Source of the DNA: Lepidodermella squamata
Lineage: Eukaryota; Gastrotricha
DNA: 64,000 nucleotides
NCBI GenBank assembly: GCA_047495785.1
Contig: JBLDXI010000025.1
Coordinates: forward strand, 372,001-436,000
Direction: 5' to 3'
The position numbers and the translations under genes were made by a program. The notes beneath the pieces were generated by a model. The model had not been told where the DNA came from and did not search any database. It was given only the letters and a program-made list of their open reading frames with translations. Shown here one piece after another: positions 11,436-22,979 of the stretch; within the stretch, counting starts at the first letter, position 1; the number at the start of each line of letters is the position of its first letter.

Positions 11436-13194
11436 ATGCATTTTGTCACTGTTTTACTCTTGCAGTTCGCGGCCTCTTCCCTGGCTTGCCAACCTTCAAT
11501 CCAGGCTGCAGCTAAGGCCGAAGCCACCTGCCCAACAGGATTCACGTGTCAAGCTACGACTACGACTACAACGACGCTTTCTCCGCGCAGCATTTGCAAC
11601 ACGTCGAACAACGTCTGCAATCCGCTCTCCGTTGAGTACTGCCCAAAAGCGATAGCCGACGGTTTCACTGATGGTAGCAAATCGTGCACTACAGTTGCTA
11701 ACATTTGTTTCGGCTCAAACTTCTGCCTGGCAAAATCTGCGGAATATTGCCCGAAGGCAGTGCCAGACGGTATTACAGAATCGACCAAATCCTGCCAGTT
11801 GACGTCAGGTATCTGCGGCGGGGACAACTTCTGCCTCAAGAAAACAACGGATTACTGCCCAACAGCTGGCGGCGTTGCTGATTCGACTAAGGCCTGCGTT
11901 TTGAAGTCAACCATCTGCCCTGCGACGAGTCAGTGCCAGGACAAGGCAACTGATTACTGTGTAGATTCAGCGAAAGCGTGTCAGTCGTCGGCCGCTACCT
12001 GTGTCGGTTCCAATTTGTGCCTATCCAAGACGGCGGAGTACTGCCCGAAGGCCGATGGCACTGTTGACACGGGCAAGGCCTGCAAACAGACGACGGCAGA
12101 TTATTGCCAAACGAGTGGCTCAACCGATGCGAACAAGTTTTGTCAGGTGAAAAGCTCCGACTATTGTCAAACTGCTGGCGCAGCTGATGTCCAGAAGTTC
12201 TGCCAAGTGAAAACTACCGACTATTGCCAGTCTGCCGGCGTTGCTGATGCTCAAAAGTTCTGTCAGGCGAAAGGCACAGACTACTGTCAGACCGGTGGTG
12301 TTGCGGATGCAGCCAAGTTCTGCCAGCTGAGAACTGCCGATTACTGCCAAACAGCTGGCATGGCCTGTAAGCTCACAAATACCGATTACTGCCAGTCGGG
12401 TGGTGCGGCGGATTCGAACAAATTCTGCCAGGCTAAAGCTACCGACTATTGCCAAAGTGGTGGCTCTGTTGATGGCCAAAAGTTCTGTCAGACGAAAACA
12501 GTCGACTACTGTCAATCCTCCGGTACTACGGATGCTAACAAGTTCTGTCAAACGAAATCCGTCGATTACTGTCAAACTGGCGGTACAATAGATGCGAGCA
12601 AATCATGCCAAGTTGCGCCTACTACAAAGGTTAGCCCTCGAAAAAGAGACATGACAATCGTTTGTTTAACCGCTCTGATTCATCATTTAGCATCAAACAG
12701 GCATTTTCAACGTGAACTCAGACTCACTCAAGCTTGAATCCGGCATATGCTCAACGACAGGAAGTGTAGCCCCTTTTACAGACTTGCTGAAATCGGTAAG
12801 CTCCATAGTTGGTAATGGAAAATCTTGAAATTTCCGATCGTTTCAGACTGGCCCAGCGGGGCAATACAACAGCTTTGACGCGTGCTGCCAGAGCTTGGTG
12901 ACTGATCCGGGCAACCCTACGATCAAGTACATGACTCTCGTTAAAAACGGCAAAGGCATCACGATATGTTCTTACGGCAGCATCTACAGCATTACGCTTT
13001 CCGGGTCCGGGACTCAGATGTGCCACGATGCGCCCTTCTTTGCACCTTCAGGTGCCACGGTTTTGAACTCTTACGATTCATTCATCGAATGCTGCTTGGC
13101 GATTAGTGCTTCGGCGGTTACATTGGCTCGGATCGGCATCTCCGACGGATATTCAATTCTAGCGACCCGGTGCTACTTTAATCTTGCATTTTAA
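11436..13194 (+). CDS. Secreted Cys-rich 20-residue-repeat protein 1
   Basis: I do not recognise this family. Inferred exons, phase 0: 11436-12629, 12691-12795, 12847-13194; about 548 residues. A signal peptide (MHFVTVLLLQFAASSLA) precedes a Cys-containing N-terminal region, a Thr-rich linker (residues about 41-49) likely to be O-glycosylated, and CNPLSVEYCPKAIADG. Then come about a dozen modules of pattern DYCQ-x9-KFCQ-x4 (C-x11-C-x7, 20 residues), less regular at the start than in its paralogues, with one shortened module (DYCQTAGMAC). Exon 2 (35 residues) begins HQTGIF and contains ICSTTG; the last exon has seven cysteines (DACCQSLV, ICSYG, MCHDAP, IECC, RC). No transmembrane segment after the signal, so it should be secreted and heavily disulphide-bonded. 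Could be a matrix, cuticle or glue protein. Confidence 0.8.
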
Positions 13195-13306
13195 GGCATC
13201 TCAAGAAGAAGGAAACATGTTAACCCACAAGAATTTTTACCAAACTTAATAGCGACGCGTGATAATGAAAGTGTCCTCTTTCCGACGATGCCGATCTGTA
13301 TGCTTA

Positions 13307-14111
13307 GGGTAAACCGCCCTAATTCTGCATAAAAAATGTCGTCCGACTTAGACGCGATCGTTCTCGGCCGCCTTGAGGTATTTTGAAATTTCCTTTTAGG
13401 GGTAGGTGGGTCCGACCCTCAATTGCGTAACCCCAAAAGGAGAAATTCGGGCGACGCACCGTTTGCGCGCAGCAGCTGTCGCACGCGAGTGAGCGCCGGT
13501 TATGCAGCATTAGGATCATTGTCGCAATTTTGCATAAAATTTTGATTTTCTGGCCAAAATTGCATACTCGTTCAATTTTAATATTTTTTTCTCGGCCTTC
13601 TCATGAATTGGGTAAAATTTCATGCTGAATACGCTGGTCACATCAGATTTCATGTTGTTCTAATTTTTATTGTGGATTTTGAAGTCGCAAGAATAGCTTG
13701 CGAGCTTCGCCATAAAAATGGCGAATCCTCTGCTGTCCGAATCCACAATAAAAATTAGAACAACATGAAATCTGATGTGACCAGCGTATTCAGCATGAAA
13801 TTTTACCCAATTCATGAGAAGGCCGAGAAAAAAATATTAAAATTGAACGAGTATGCAATTTTGGCCAGAAAATCAAAATTTTATGCAAAATTGCGACAAT
13901 GATCCTAATGCTGCATAACCGGCGCTCACTCGCGTGCGACAGCTGCTGCGCGCAAACGGTGCGTCGCCCGAATTTCTCCTTTTGGGGTTACGCAATTGAG
14001 GGTCGGACCCACCTACCCCTAAAAGGAAATTTCAAAATACCTCAAGGCGGCCGAGAACGATCGCGTCAAAGTCGGACGACATTTTTTATGCAGAATTAGG
14101 GCGGTTTACCC
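13307..14111. mobile_element. 805-bp foldback element, near-perfect palindrome
   Basis: Left arm 13307-13678 and right arm 13740-14111 (372 bp each) are reverse complements with about one mismatch seen, separated by a 61-nt loop. The ends begin GGGTAAACCGCCC and are flanked on both sides by TA (13305-13306, 14112-14113), consistent with a TA target duplication as in Tc1/mariner-type MITEs. The identical 66-residue frames on the two arms are mirror images of the same DNA and not genes. Near-identity of the arms points to recent insertion or continuing arm conversion. Confidence 0.85.
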
Positions 14112-14178
14112 TACAATATACAAACTGAATTTTCTCCGTGATGCGAACATCTACAGCGTAACTGTTAAAATAAATGAA

Positions 14179-14267
14179 GTGCGAAGAATTTTCGACCAAT
14201 TTCCTTCTTTGTTACAAATTGTGACGTTTCGTCGAAACGTCACAATTTGTCGAAAGTTCTTCGCACT
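14179..14267. repeat. Nested hairpin, 89 bp
   Basis: Outer arms 14179-14196 and 14250-14267 pair around AGTGCGAAGAA; an inner palindrome at 14214-14250 centres on GACGTTTCGTCGAAACGTC. Probably a small foldback relic just beside the 805-bp palindrome. Confidence 0.55.
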
Positions 14268-14612
14268 GCTTTTTTGCATTAAAAATGTCACAGAAGAAAA
14301 TGAGTCCGGCTAAAGTTTTGATAAAATATGCTTTACCAATTATTTCGCAGGAAATTGGATTTTACGAATTTCGGCCCGAATTCAGTATAAAACGATGAGA
14401 CAAGGCTATTGATATAAAGGCTGCTTCCGTTCCAGTTTATGCCAAATGTATTCCAGGATTTGCGTGCATGGCTATAAACAAAAAAGAGCAGTCGTTACAG
14501 TACAGTGTGTCCAAAATCCGTTTCGTCAATTCGTGAAATCTTTCCACGAGGCTACTACCGTTCGATAGAGCCATCACCTATTATCATACGATCGAAGCTT
14601 AGCAAGTACCAG

Positions 14613-14669
14613 CATGAGACGTTGCTAGGACGCCGAAGCTTGAATACTAGCTACTAGCTACGTCTCATG
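14613..14669. mobile_element. 57-bp minimal copy of a hAT-like MITE
   Basis: Ends CATGAGACG...CGTCTCATG with the 8-bp direct repeat AGTACCAG on both sides (14605-14612, 14670-14677). The first 30 bp, including GCTAGGACGCCGAAGCTTGA, match the start of the 1037-bp element at 37999-39035, so this is an internally deleted relative. Confidence 0.7.
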
Positions 14670-15563
14670 AGTACCAGGTAAGCGAAATCCTATTTTTAAG
14701 GTCGAAAAAGACAACAATATTCTAAAATACTTTTTCGCTCACATCAAAAGTCATTTTAAATGCAAGATTTTCATGAAATGACCACTGAAGAACTTGGAGT
14801 GAACATGCCAACGGCCAGCCGATCATCGATCATCATCAGTTCGATCAATCGCTTCTATTTATAGGTGAAATTTTAGCTTTCAAAGCTTCACGGTGTTTGC
14901 AAAATACTCTTTACCTATATGCGTATCGAGGCGTGAAAACATATATTATGTATCGTAATCGAGTTTTCAAGTGCTCTAACGTGTTAATTAGAATATTAGC
15001 CTCATAAAAGGCCGGTTGGTAGGTAAAATCCGCCCCCGAAGTGCTCAAACTAATTATGAAAATTACAGAATAATTAAAATGATGGGGTCCCCTACAAAGT
15101 AAGGGAAATTTAGTAGAAGGCTTCAAAACAAAGGCTTCAAAGCAACATGACCTCAAAGCTAATCAACAAGCTTGCAACAGCATGCAAAGTTTCCTGCGAA
15201 CCAATTTTCTAATTTCCTAACATTTCCTAGCCAAAAATGACTCTTTCCAAGCAAAATTATGCAACTTCTGCATTTCCGAACGCAAATTTCCTATATTTCT
15301 CAAAAATTTCGTGCGGGCCAGGCACGCGGTTTCGGCATGTTTTCCAGCTCTGTCATAATGCATACGCCTCGATAACAGAATCAGGCTACTGATACTGAGT
15401 GATGAAGCGAGATGTTTCAGCGAGACTCTTTGTTTGTGCACGTCTCAAATGGCCACCTGTCGAGTCAATAATTACATTGCCAGTTCTGAGTCAATTTTAC
15501 TGCGTAACAGGCGTCACGCTTGGCTGCACCTGACGTTTACCCAAGTTGTCTCAGCCTGGCTAA

Positions 15564-15570
15564 TATATAA
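15564..15570 (+). promoter_or_regulatory. TATA box of the Kunitz gene 1
   Basis: TATATAA about 65 bp upstream of the ATG at 15633, in an otherwise mixed-composition stretch. Position fits a core promoter with a short leader. Confidence 0.45.
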
Positions 15571-15632
15571 AACACCCTAAATTCAACTCATTGAAAGCAG
15601 TCACATTTTTAACAACGCGACATTCGAATACG

Positions 15633-17020
15633 ATGAGCATTGCTATCCGTTGTTTAGTCAACCTCGCTTTAATCGCGAGCAGCGTATTGGCGCTGAGTAC
15701 GGAGAAACGGCGCACGATTTGCCGCTACCAGCCCGAAGTCGGCGAGTGCGATGAAGAAATCACCCGTTACTACTTCGACGTTAATACGGCTCAGTGCGAG
15801 AAATTTTCATACGGCGTAAGTTAAATATCAACTAAGTTTTAAGTATTACCTCCATTTTTCTCCTTCATTTTCCTTTATTTTCGATTAATTTCTTGTTAAT
15901 TTCGATTTCTTTTAGCTTCTGAATAACTGGAAGAAAATTCAAACTTCGAATATTCATTTTAAATTTATTATTAAATTCTGAAAATTTCAAATCGTCAATG
16001 GTTTTTTCTTCACTTTCTCCCCATTTGAAATGAAAATGTTAGACCGCTTGATTATTTTTTTTTAATTCTTAAAATTTAAAATGAATCGATATTTGAATGT
16101 GATTGCAATTTTCAATTTAGGGCTGCGATGGCAATCGAAATAACTTCAAGACGGAAAAGGCCTGCAAGCGCTTCTGCGGTTCGTTAATCAAGCCAACCGA
16201 GGCGCCGCCCGTCGACAAGGAACTGATTTGCAAGATGGAGTTCGAAACCGGCGAGTGCCGCGCCGACTTTGAACGCTGGTACTACGACTCGGCGTCGGAA
16301 AATTGCAAAACATTCAGCTACGGAGTAAGTAATATAATATAATATGATATAATATACAGATTTCATTTCACCTAATATTTTTCAAGTAATCAAATCTCAA
16401 AAATTACAAATTTTATATAAAATAAAAACAATATTTAAAATTTGAAATAAAATTTAAAAATCTGAAAAATAGTTTTTGAATAAATTTGTGAGAAATTTCA
16501 AAAATTTGGGAGTAAAGGCTGCTTTTTAATGTTCGAAAAACACGTTTTGTCCAAGGATACCGCACTCGTTACGGTACAAATTTTAAAATTTAATTGTTCA
16601 ATGTTAAGTTTTTGGAAAATTCAAAATTTTTACAAAAATCGAAATTCTTTATATATGAATTCAAAATATCTGCTTTCATTAATTATTGAAAATTAGCTAG
16701 CATTTTTTCTAGTCAAATTTGATAACCTTTCATTTTCCCCTACGGAACAGGGCTGTTTTGGCAATGCGAATAATTTTGAAACGAAGGAAGCTTGCGAGTT
16801 GTTCTGCGGCGACCAAGACCGTGCGCCGAGGTTCCCTGACAGCCAGGCTATGCCCGAGACGACCACCTTTGACCCGTACGCGCTTGAAGCCGCCGAACTG
16901 AACGAAATTCTCGAAGGCTGGTCGAATATGACGAGCACTACAACGGCGAAGGCCGATGGTGAAACTACAACCCTAGCTGCCAAGATCAACCATCGACGTG
17001 AAGCTGATTTCTCGTTTTGA
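15633..17020 (+). CDS. Secreted protein with two Kunitz (BPTI) domains
   Basis: A secreted serine-protease inhibitor or Kunitz-fold binding protein. Exons, phase 0: 15633-15815, 16121-16324, 16751-17020; about 218 residues. I chose the ATG at 15633 because the frame upstream opens only at a TTG and because it yields a signal peptide (MSIAIRCLVNLALIASSVLA). Both introns cut each Kunitz domain at the same place, between YG and GC of the FxYG-GC motif. Domain 1 has all six Cys (ICRY, GEC, AQC, GGC, KAC, RFC) but the P1 residue after the second Cys is Asp, so it should not inhibit trypsin. Domain 2 (GECRADFERW) has Arg at P1 and looks inhibitory. The C-terminal 40 residues are Thr/Glu rich. It follows Cys-rich gene 1 on the same strand. 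Confidence 0.88.
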
Positions 17021-18308
17021 ACAACTTGCACGTTTTTGACTTTTAATAACTCGGTTTTGTTGAATATGTTGAATAAAAATGGGCAACTTTTCACAATGCA
17101 TTCTATTAACTTGAATTCCAAGTTCGTAGGCAGAAGTGTAGGTAAAACAGATGATAAAAATTCAAAGTCAGTATGGCGCATTTAATTTATGGTTTTTCTA
17201 CTAACAAAAAATTTGAAATTGTCCCAAAATACAGCTGATATTGCTATATGCTATATTCTGACCTCCAATCCCATGTAATACACGAGCAGCCTAGTCGATT
17301 AATTAACTATTTTAACCAATCCATAACTGAACACCCTGAACTGATTTAACGAAAACTGGGACATATACATTCCGCCCAATTTACCTTCAATTTACCTGGA
17401 ATTGCGTCATTTTCCAATTATTCTCGCACAAATCCTAGATTGACGTTGCCCTCATTTTCACGTAAAAATGTTGCAAAGAAGAGAGGAGAAGATACATATG
17501 GGTGATTTCGAGTTTCTAGAGCTTCCGAAAATTCGATATATCGACACAGTGCTCCCCCGATATAAGCAAGGGGTCGGGGTCCACGCGATTGCTCTTATCG
17601 GGGTTGCTGATATCGAGGGATCACTGTATATCGATGGGTGATTTTTGGAATTTTGACTCTTTGACTCTTTGAACATTCCAGAACATCTCCTCTCTTCTTT
17701 ATTGAAATCGATTATCGAAATCGATTCGAATTCGGAAGAACAAAATCGATAGCATAGCCCTTTAATAGAAAGTTGACCGGACCGGTGATATTTCTAAAAT
17801 TATTCCCAGATGGAAAAGGTGGAAGAAGTGTGGATATACAATATACATATACCTGTACCTCAACAATGTATGGTGAATGCTTTGTCGAAATTACAATGGC
17901 GATGAGTTGTCAGTGTTTAGGCCAATAATATGGCGAAACGAATTCATGTCGCATGGGAACGATGATGAACTTATCAGCGGATTCACACGACTTGAGATGA
18001 ATAATGTCGAGTGTCGTGTTCGGGAGTTGCTTTCACCTGCCCCCTTACTACTAGGAAATCAAAGACTACGTCTGCGCTCTGATTCGGAAACATATATTAG
18101 GTAAGTACATACGCCTTCCGTGTAATCGGTTCCGAAAAATGCGACTGTCGTCTCAGACGGGAGTTTTAGTAAATAGTTGCAAAATCTAAGCGTGCCCACC
18201 CCGCACTTGTTCGTTTTTATGAATAAAAAGCTTAACCGGGCTTGCCGTTGAACATCGCAGATATTTTCATATCGAAGTGGTGATTATTTCATTTTCGACT
18301 CAGTTATT
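17021..18308. other. Intergenic region with a MITE-like hairpin
   Basis: Contains AATAAA at about 17072 (likely poly(A) signal of the Kunitz gene) and the hairpin at 17475-17700. An open frame at 17877-18104, ending at a GTAAGT, could be an exon, but it has no recognisable domain and I do not call it. Confidence 0.4.
17475..17700. mobile_element. 226-bp MITE with nested hairpin
   Basis: Perfect 15-bp terminal inverted repeats AAAGAAGAGAGGAGA at 17475-17489 and 17686-17700. Inside, about 17530-17565 pairs with about 17590-17635 (ATATCGACACAGTG against CACTGTATATCGAT), giving a second imperfect hairpin. No coding capacity. Confidence 0.55.
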
Positions 18309-18693
18309 ATGCATCTCATGACGAGAAGCTTCCTAATTATTATCATGGGCAACTTATTGCAAGCTGAATCTAAGGCAACACAAGTTGGCACCTACTTGAC
18401 AGACCTCTCAAAATGCCCTAAGGCTAGTGTTATGTGTAAGTCTATCAAATTCCACAAATTTTCACGTTATGATAATATTATGGTTATCATTTGAAACAGA
18501 CAGAAAATTGATGTTAATTTCTGCTACGAGAGGATTTGGCGCAGTTATAAGGTACATGAATCAGCTCGAAATGGAAAGACGAATGGCGACGTGCAAAGCT
18601 ACGCTGGTTTCCAGATCGGTTTGCAACAATCAAGCTACATTTTTTCTATGGGCGCAAATGCTAGCTCGCAAAATAATGCAGGGCAATAAATGA
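18309..18693 (+). CDS. Candidate small secreted protein, two exons
   Basis: Exon 1 begins with an ATG at 18309 and a hydrophobic leader (residues 1-19, MTRSFLIIIMGNLLQAES region), and ends at a good donor GTAAGT at 18436. A likely acceptor AG precedes 18500. Two reading frames stay open in exon 2: one ends at a TGA at 18691-18693 and the other at a TAA about 3 nt earlier, and I cannot decide between them from splice phase alone (GTAAGT favours the first). No known domain. It could be a small secreted peptide gene or chance open frames. Confidence 0.3.
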
Positions 18694-19052
18694 TACATTT
18701 TAATTTCTGGGAAGTGCTTGAGAAACAATAGAAGGTAAAATGAAATAAAAAAATAAAACAACATGAAAACCCTGCTTAACCTAGAGGTTTCTTAATCCTG
18801 ATTTGTTAATGCTAAAGTTATCACCGAGGGGTTTGGAATTGACTTGACGCCTCAAGTCAAGTCAAGTCATTTTGGGAACCCATCAAGTCAAGTCGTCCAA
18901 AAAGGGCTCAAGTCTCAAGTCAATTCAAGGCAAACCTCGGGTGTCTCACCAAGAGTTGAACTTCGCATGCGAAATTTAATGTCGCGAAGTTCGCAAAATT
19001 GTGCGAGATAAACCATTAAGTTCCCCGGGCTCATATTTTGACCATGAACATT
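18694..19052. repeat. Spacer with a CAAGT-rich degenerate repeat
   Basis: The stretch about 18845-18935 is composed largely of AAGTCAAGTC-type units (ten or so CAAGT occurrences), a small simple-sequence array. The rest shows no feature. Old LINE sequence begins at about 19053. Confidence 0.45.
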
Positions 19053-19453
19053 CAGTACCCATTCCAGTAAGCTCACAACATCTCACTCACTTCATCGCGC
19101 CGATGTATCCGTACGGCGACCCAGCCGCTAACGTGGCCGTTCGTCAAAGGTGGCTCGAGCTCAAACACGCGATGGCCACTGATCCCGCCCTACGACCCAT
19201 CGGCGTGATTCGGCTTCCTGTCCCTGGGGAACAGTGTCAGACAAAGCATGCTGGGCTGGATGGCATCGGCTTGGCATCCTTGCAGCGCCCCATTTCGTTA
19301 CTCTAGACCGACAGCAAAGTAACCGAGGCCATCATCGCCCGCTGGGCGAGCCGGGTGCTAGCTCTCCCTCGTTCGGCCCTTCACCACTTGTGGGTTTGTC
19401 GCAATCGCGTCTGAGGCCTGGTCCCAACGTCGCCGGCTTGATGTTTTTCTAAA
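19053..19453 (+). mobile_element. Old LINE remnant (reverse-transcriptase region), left part
   Basis: Plus-strand frames match the younger LINE nearby: HFIAPMYPYGDPAAN and RQRWLELKHAMATDP against HFTSPMTPYCDPAAD and RKRWLELETLMATDP, then QRPISLL and, at the very end, RRLDV. It has several internal deletions and stops. The sequence continues at 24901-25170, on the other side of the inserted TIR element. Confidence 0.75.
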
Positions 19454-20111
19454 TACCGTAAAAACCGAAATTGGGTCCTAGGTCTATAATAGTGCCTCGC
19501 CTGGTTTAAGCCCCCAGTCTGAGCGACGTTTGAACCAATTATCTCAGGCCTAAATTAGTGTCTTGGTTTCTAAATAAATATTTTGCACTTGTAACATGAT
19601 TGAAATTTACTAATTGCATTTCCGAGTTCGTTTTAGCAAACATTCAATTTAATTGATGCGAAGCACAAATCGGATCTGAATATAAATGCCTGTTAGTTGA
19701 GATGAGTTATCGAACGAAACGAAAATCTGTTTTATTTGTCCTTAGTTGACATACAAATTAAATTTAAAGGCAGAAAATAATAACAGTGAAAATACATATG
19801 TCAGACCAGGCGCCGGCACACAGAGGACACGCGATTGTCTAAGACAGTTCGCGGATGACACTATTGGGGAGGCAGAAAGGAAGGATTTATCAGAAGCGCA
19901 AGTGTTATCGGGTGCGGGTAGATAGGAAAGTGAACGAAAGTGCTAGAACAGTTCAGAAGACATAGAGCAACGTAAATGAAGAGAAGAGCATGAACAGGAA
20001 TGATGAGAAAAAACAGAGACAGAAGGAAGGAATAGAAAGAAAGTCGGACAGAGACAGAACAGAGGATAAGAGAAGGACGGAGAATACAAGGAATAAAGGG
20101 GAAAGGGTGGA

Positions 20112-22979
20112 CTAAGTCACAAAGACAGGGAGCGGGCCCGACGACAGGCGGTCATGGAGGACGACTACGGGTGACTTCATCGTCGTCGGCGGACGTAAGC
20201 GGACGCTTTCGATTTGCTCGCGAAGTGGCAGGACATATCTGCAAGCATTCTCTGCGTAGCGGGCTTGAACCTGGCAGAAAAACTCTGAAAGGCTAGGCAG
20301 GCGACAGCGCCGCTCGAGTTCGGTGATACGAACACGGTCAGCGAGGCGTACGTTAAGCATGGCGCGCAGGCACTTATTCTGCAGGACGTCGAGGCGGCGC
20401 AACTGATGCTTGGCAGCGGACGAAAAGGCGACGCAGCCGAAGGAAGCGATCGAGCGGACGAGGGCGAGGTAGCTGGCACGACGCCAGCGGAAGGAGAGTC
20501 CAGGGCGCCGAACGATTGTGTGGTACCAAGAAAGATTTTGCCCGCAGCGGCTCAGAATACGGTCCAAGTGGGGCTTCCACGAGAGCTTGGCGTCAAAGTG
20601 AATGCCTAAGACGCGCAACACTTCGACCTGAGGGATAGCAGAGCCATTGAGCGATAAATGCAAGACTGGTGGCTGGCGCCCGAAAGCGAGCGCTTCACTT
20701 TTAGAGGCGTTGAACTGTTGGCGCCAAAGCCGGGCCCACGAAGACACTCGGTCGACTTCCGCTTGTACCCGGGACTCAGCCTCCAGAAACGACACACCGG
20801 TACCGAGGACGGTCAAATCGTCAGCGTAGGCGTCAAGGACGCTACCAGGAGCGCTAGAGGCACCCAGGAGATCCGCGGTGAATAAGATGTAGAGCAGAGG
20901 CGACAGCGGTGAGCCCTGTGGCACTCCGCAATTAACCACAACGGAGCGACTAAGGAAACCGGCCACGCGGGCCTGCAGTTTGCGGTCGCGCAGAAAATCT
21001 GTGAGCCAGCCGATGAGGTTCCGCGGCAGAGGCGGTGGACGAGGCCGGCGTGCCATACGGAGTCGTAAGCCGCCTTCACATCAAGACCCACAACGACCAA
21101 CTTGAGTTTGTCAGCACGGCACTGGTACGCCCGATGAGCGATTTGGACGGGAATGTCGACAGCGGAGTGGTGCTCGCGGAACCCATACTGATTGTCAGGC
21201 AGAAGGTGTCTATCCTCTAAGAAACGACTCATCCAGCGCGCAACGATCGCCTCCAATATCTTACCATCAGAAGGCAATAGCGAAATCGGGCGTTGAGAGC
21301 TAACGGCGTCAGACGGCTTACCCGGCTTGGGAACAGCGACAACAATCGGGCAGGGCGAATTGGCTACCGAGACACATATTGTAGAGGCGCCGAAGGTGAG
21401 CCTGCAACGGAACGCCACCCCACTTGTAATAGACATTACCGACGCCGTCGATCCCTGGAGCCTTGAACGGTTGCAGACGGTCGATCTCTTGAGCAAGCAT
21501 GCGTTGGCTTACACTGAAGTCGTCAGGGCCTGGCAGATGAATCGTAGCCTTGCTTTGAAGGTCAGGATCGGTGGCCATCAGGGTCTCAAGCTCGAGCCAA
21601 CGCTTGCGCAGGGCGTCGTCGGCGGCCGGGTCGCAGTAGGGCGTCATCGGCGAAGTGAAGTGGGTAAGTAACTCGTCAGCAAGCGAAGCGGACGGTGCCA
21701 GAACAGTTCCATCGTCCAGTTTCATGTGCCCACTGGAGCGCCGCGGCTGATGTCGGTCGAGCCGCCGGAGCCGGACCCACGCCTCGCGATACCGAAGTTG
21801 TCCTGAAAGAGCCTCAACCATACGCAGATTCGCAACGTCGCGGCGGAACTCGTGCTGTTGCTTAGCTTCTCGAAACTCGCCGTCCAGTCGCTTGATCTCT
21901 ACTGCCAACTGGGGATCACAATGAGGGCCAATCGCGCGCTCAAGAACACGCTTCTGCTTCAGGATCAAGCGCATACCGGCAGACATGGAAATCTTCCTCA
22001 GTTCACTGCGGTCACATAGGGGTACATGAAGGCGACGCGCCTCGACGATAGCGGCATTGATGGCACGGCGGTACGCAAGCAGCCGGTCCAGAGGGTCGCC
22101 AACCTGCGGAAGAGGAATAGCAGGCAGGAGGTCCCACAGCGTCCGTTGAAAGCCTCTACGATCGGCTCGAGAGAGATCAAACCGCGGGGCGGGGTCAGGA
22201 GGAGGCAGCAAGCGACGAGCTCCGATCACAGGTATTTCGAGGCAGAGCGAGATACTGAAGTGGTCGCTACTGAGGCGGTCACCCACGGTAACTCCCCCGC
22301 TGAGAAATTGCAAAGCGGCGTCATTGACCACCCAAACATCCAGGGTCGAGAGAGAGCCAGTGCGGAGATCGATATGAGTCGGGGCGGACTTTAAGACGGT
22401 GAGACCGAGCCGGGCCACCATGTGATGTAGGTGATAGCCATGCGGATTCCAATGGTCAGCTTCACTCCACAGAGGAGACTTGGCGTTCAAATCGCCGCCG
22501 AAAACACAGGGCGTGCGGGACGTGTTTGCCTCTTCAAACTCCTGCTCAAGAAACCGCAAATCCAAGTCAGAGGACGGCGGGCAATATCCGGTGACCAATC
22601 GAATCACAGCAGAACGAGGGTCGGGGATGACATCAATACGCAGCCACTCACTGCGCTTCCTGCCAGACAGCGGCATCTTACGTTCACGAACGACAGTGAC
22701 GCCTTCACGGACTAAGAAAGCAGAGCCGCCACAGGAGCCACGGTACAACAGATCGTCCGGGGCTTGCTCCCTGTCACATCTAAACACGGCATAGCGATGG
22801 AAAAAGACAGAGGAGAGGGGGAAGAAATAAGTCTCTGAGAGAAAAACAAATAGCGCATCAACATCTTCAGCCAAGTAACTAACTTCAACAGGCTTTCCGT
22901 TAGCACCTTGGGGATTCCACTGCATCATTACCACGAGATCAGTTGTCGTCGTCGTAGCGATAGCGGTCACGGTCGACAC
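20112..22979 (-). pseudogene. LINE ORF2, endonuclease plus reverse transcriptase, frameshifted
   Basis: The enzyme nicks target DNA and copies the LINE RNA into it. The N-terminal 250 residues are an apurinic-type endonuclease: MQWNPQGANGK, FLSETYF, VTGYCPPSS, FGGDLNAKSPLW, TLDVWVVND and DRLSSDHFSI appear in the family order. The reverse transcriptase follows, with APGIDG, AVPKPGKPS, QRPISLL, NQYGFREHHSA, LDVKAAYDSVWH, VPQGSPLSPLLY and the catalytic YADD. The frame is broken near 21345 (at ALPD/CPIVVAVPKPG) and near 21050 (after HAGLVHRL), so the piece reads in three frames: 22979-21318, 21496-20813, 21056-20112. ORF2 starts 41 nt before the end of ORF1, suggesting coupled translation. No RNase H domain seen. 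Confidence 0.85.

Larger units (their letters stand above)
14112..15632. other. Intergenic region with small hairpins and a minimal hAT-like copy
   Basis: No exon seen. It contains an 89-bp nested hairpin at 14179-14267 and the 57-bp element at 14613-14669. The last 80 bp are the promoter of the Kunitz gene. Confidence 0.5.

Noticed and set aside
13319-14099. Two identical 66-residue frames facing each other
   Set aside because: They are the two arms of the 805-bp palindrome read on opposite strands, not genes.
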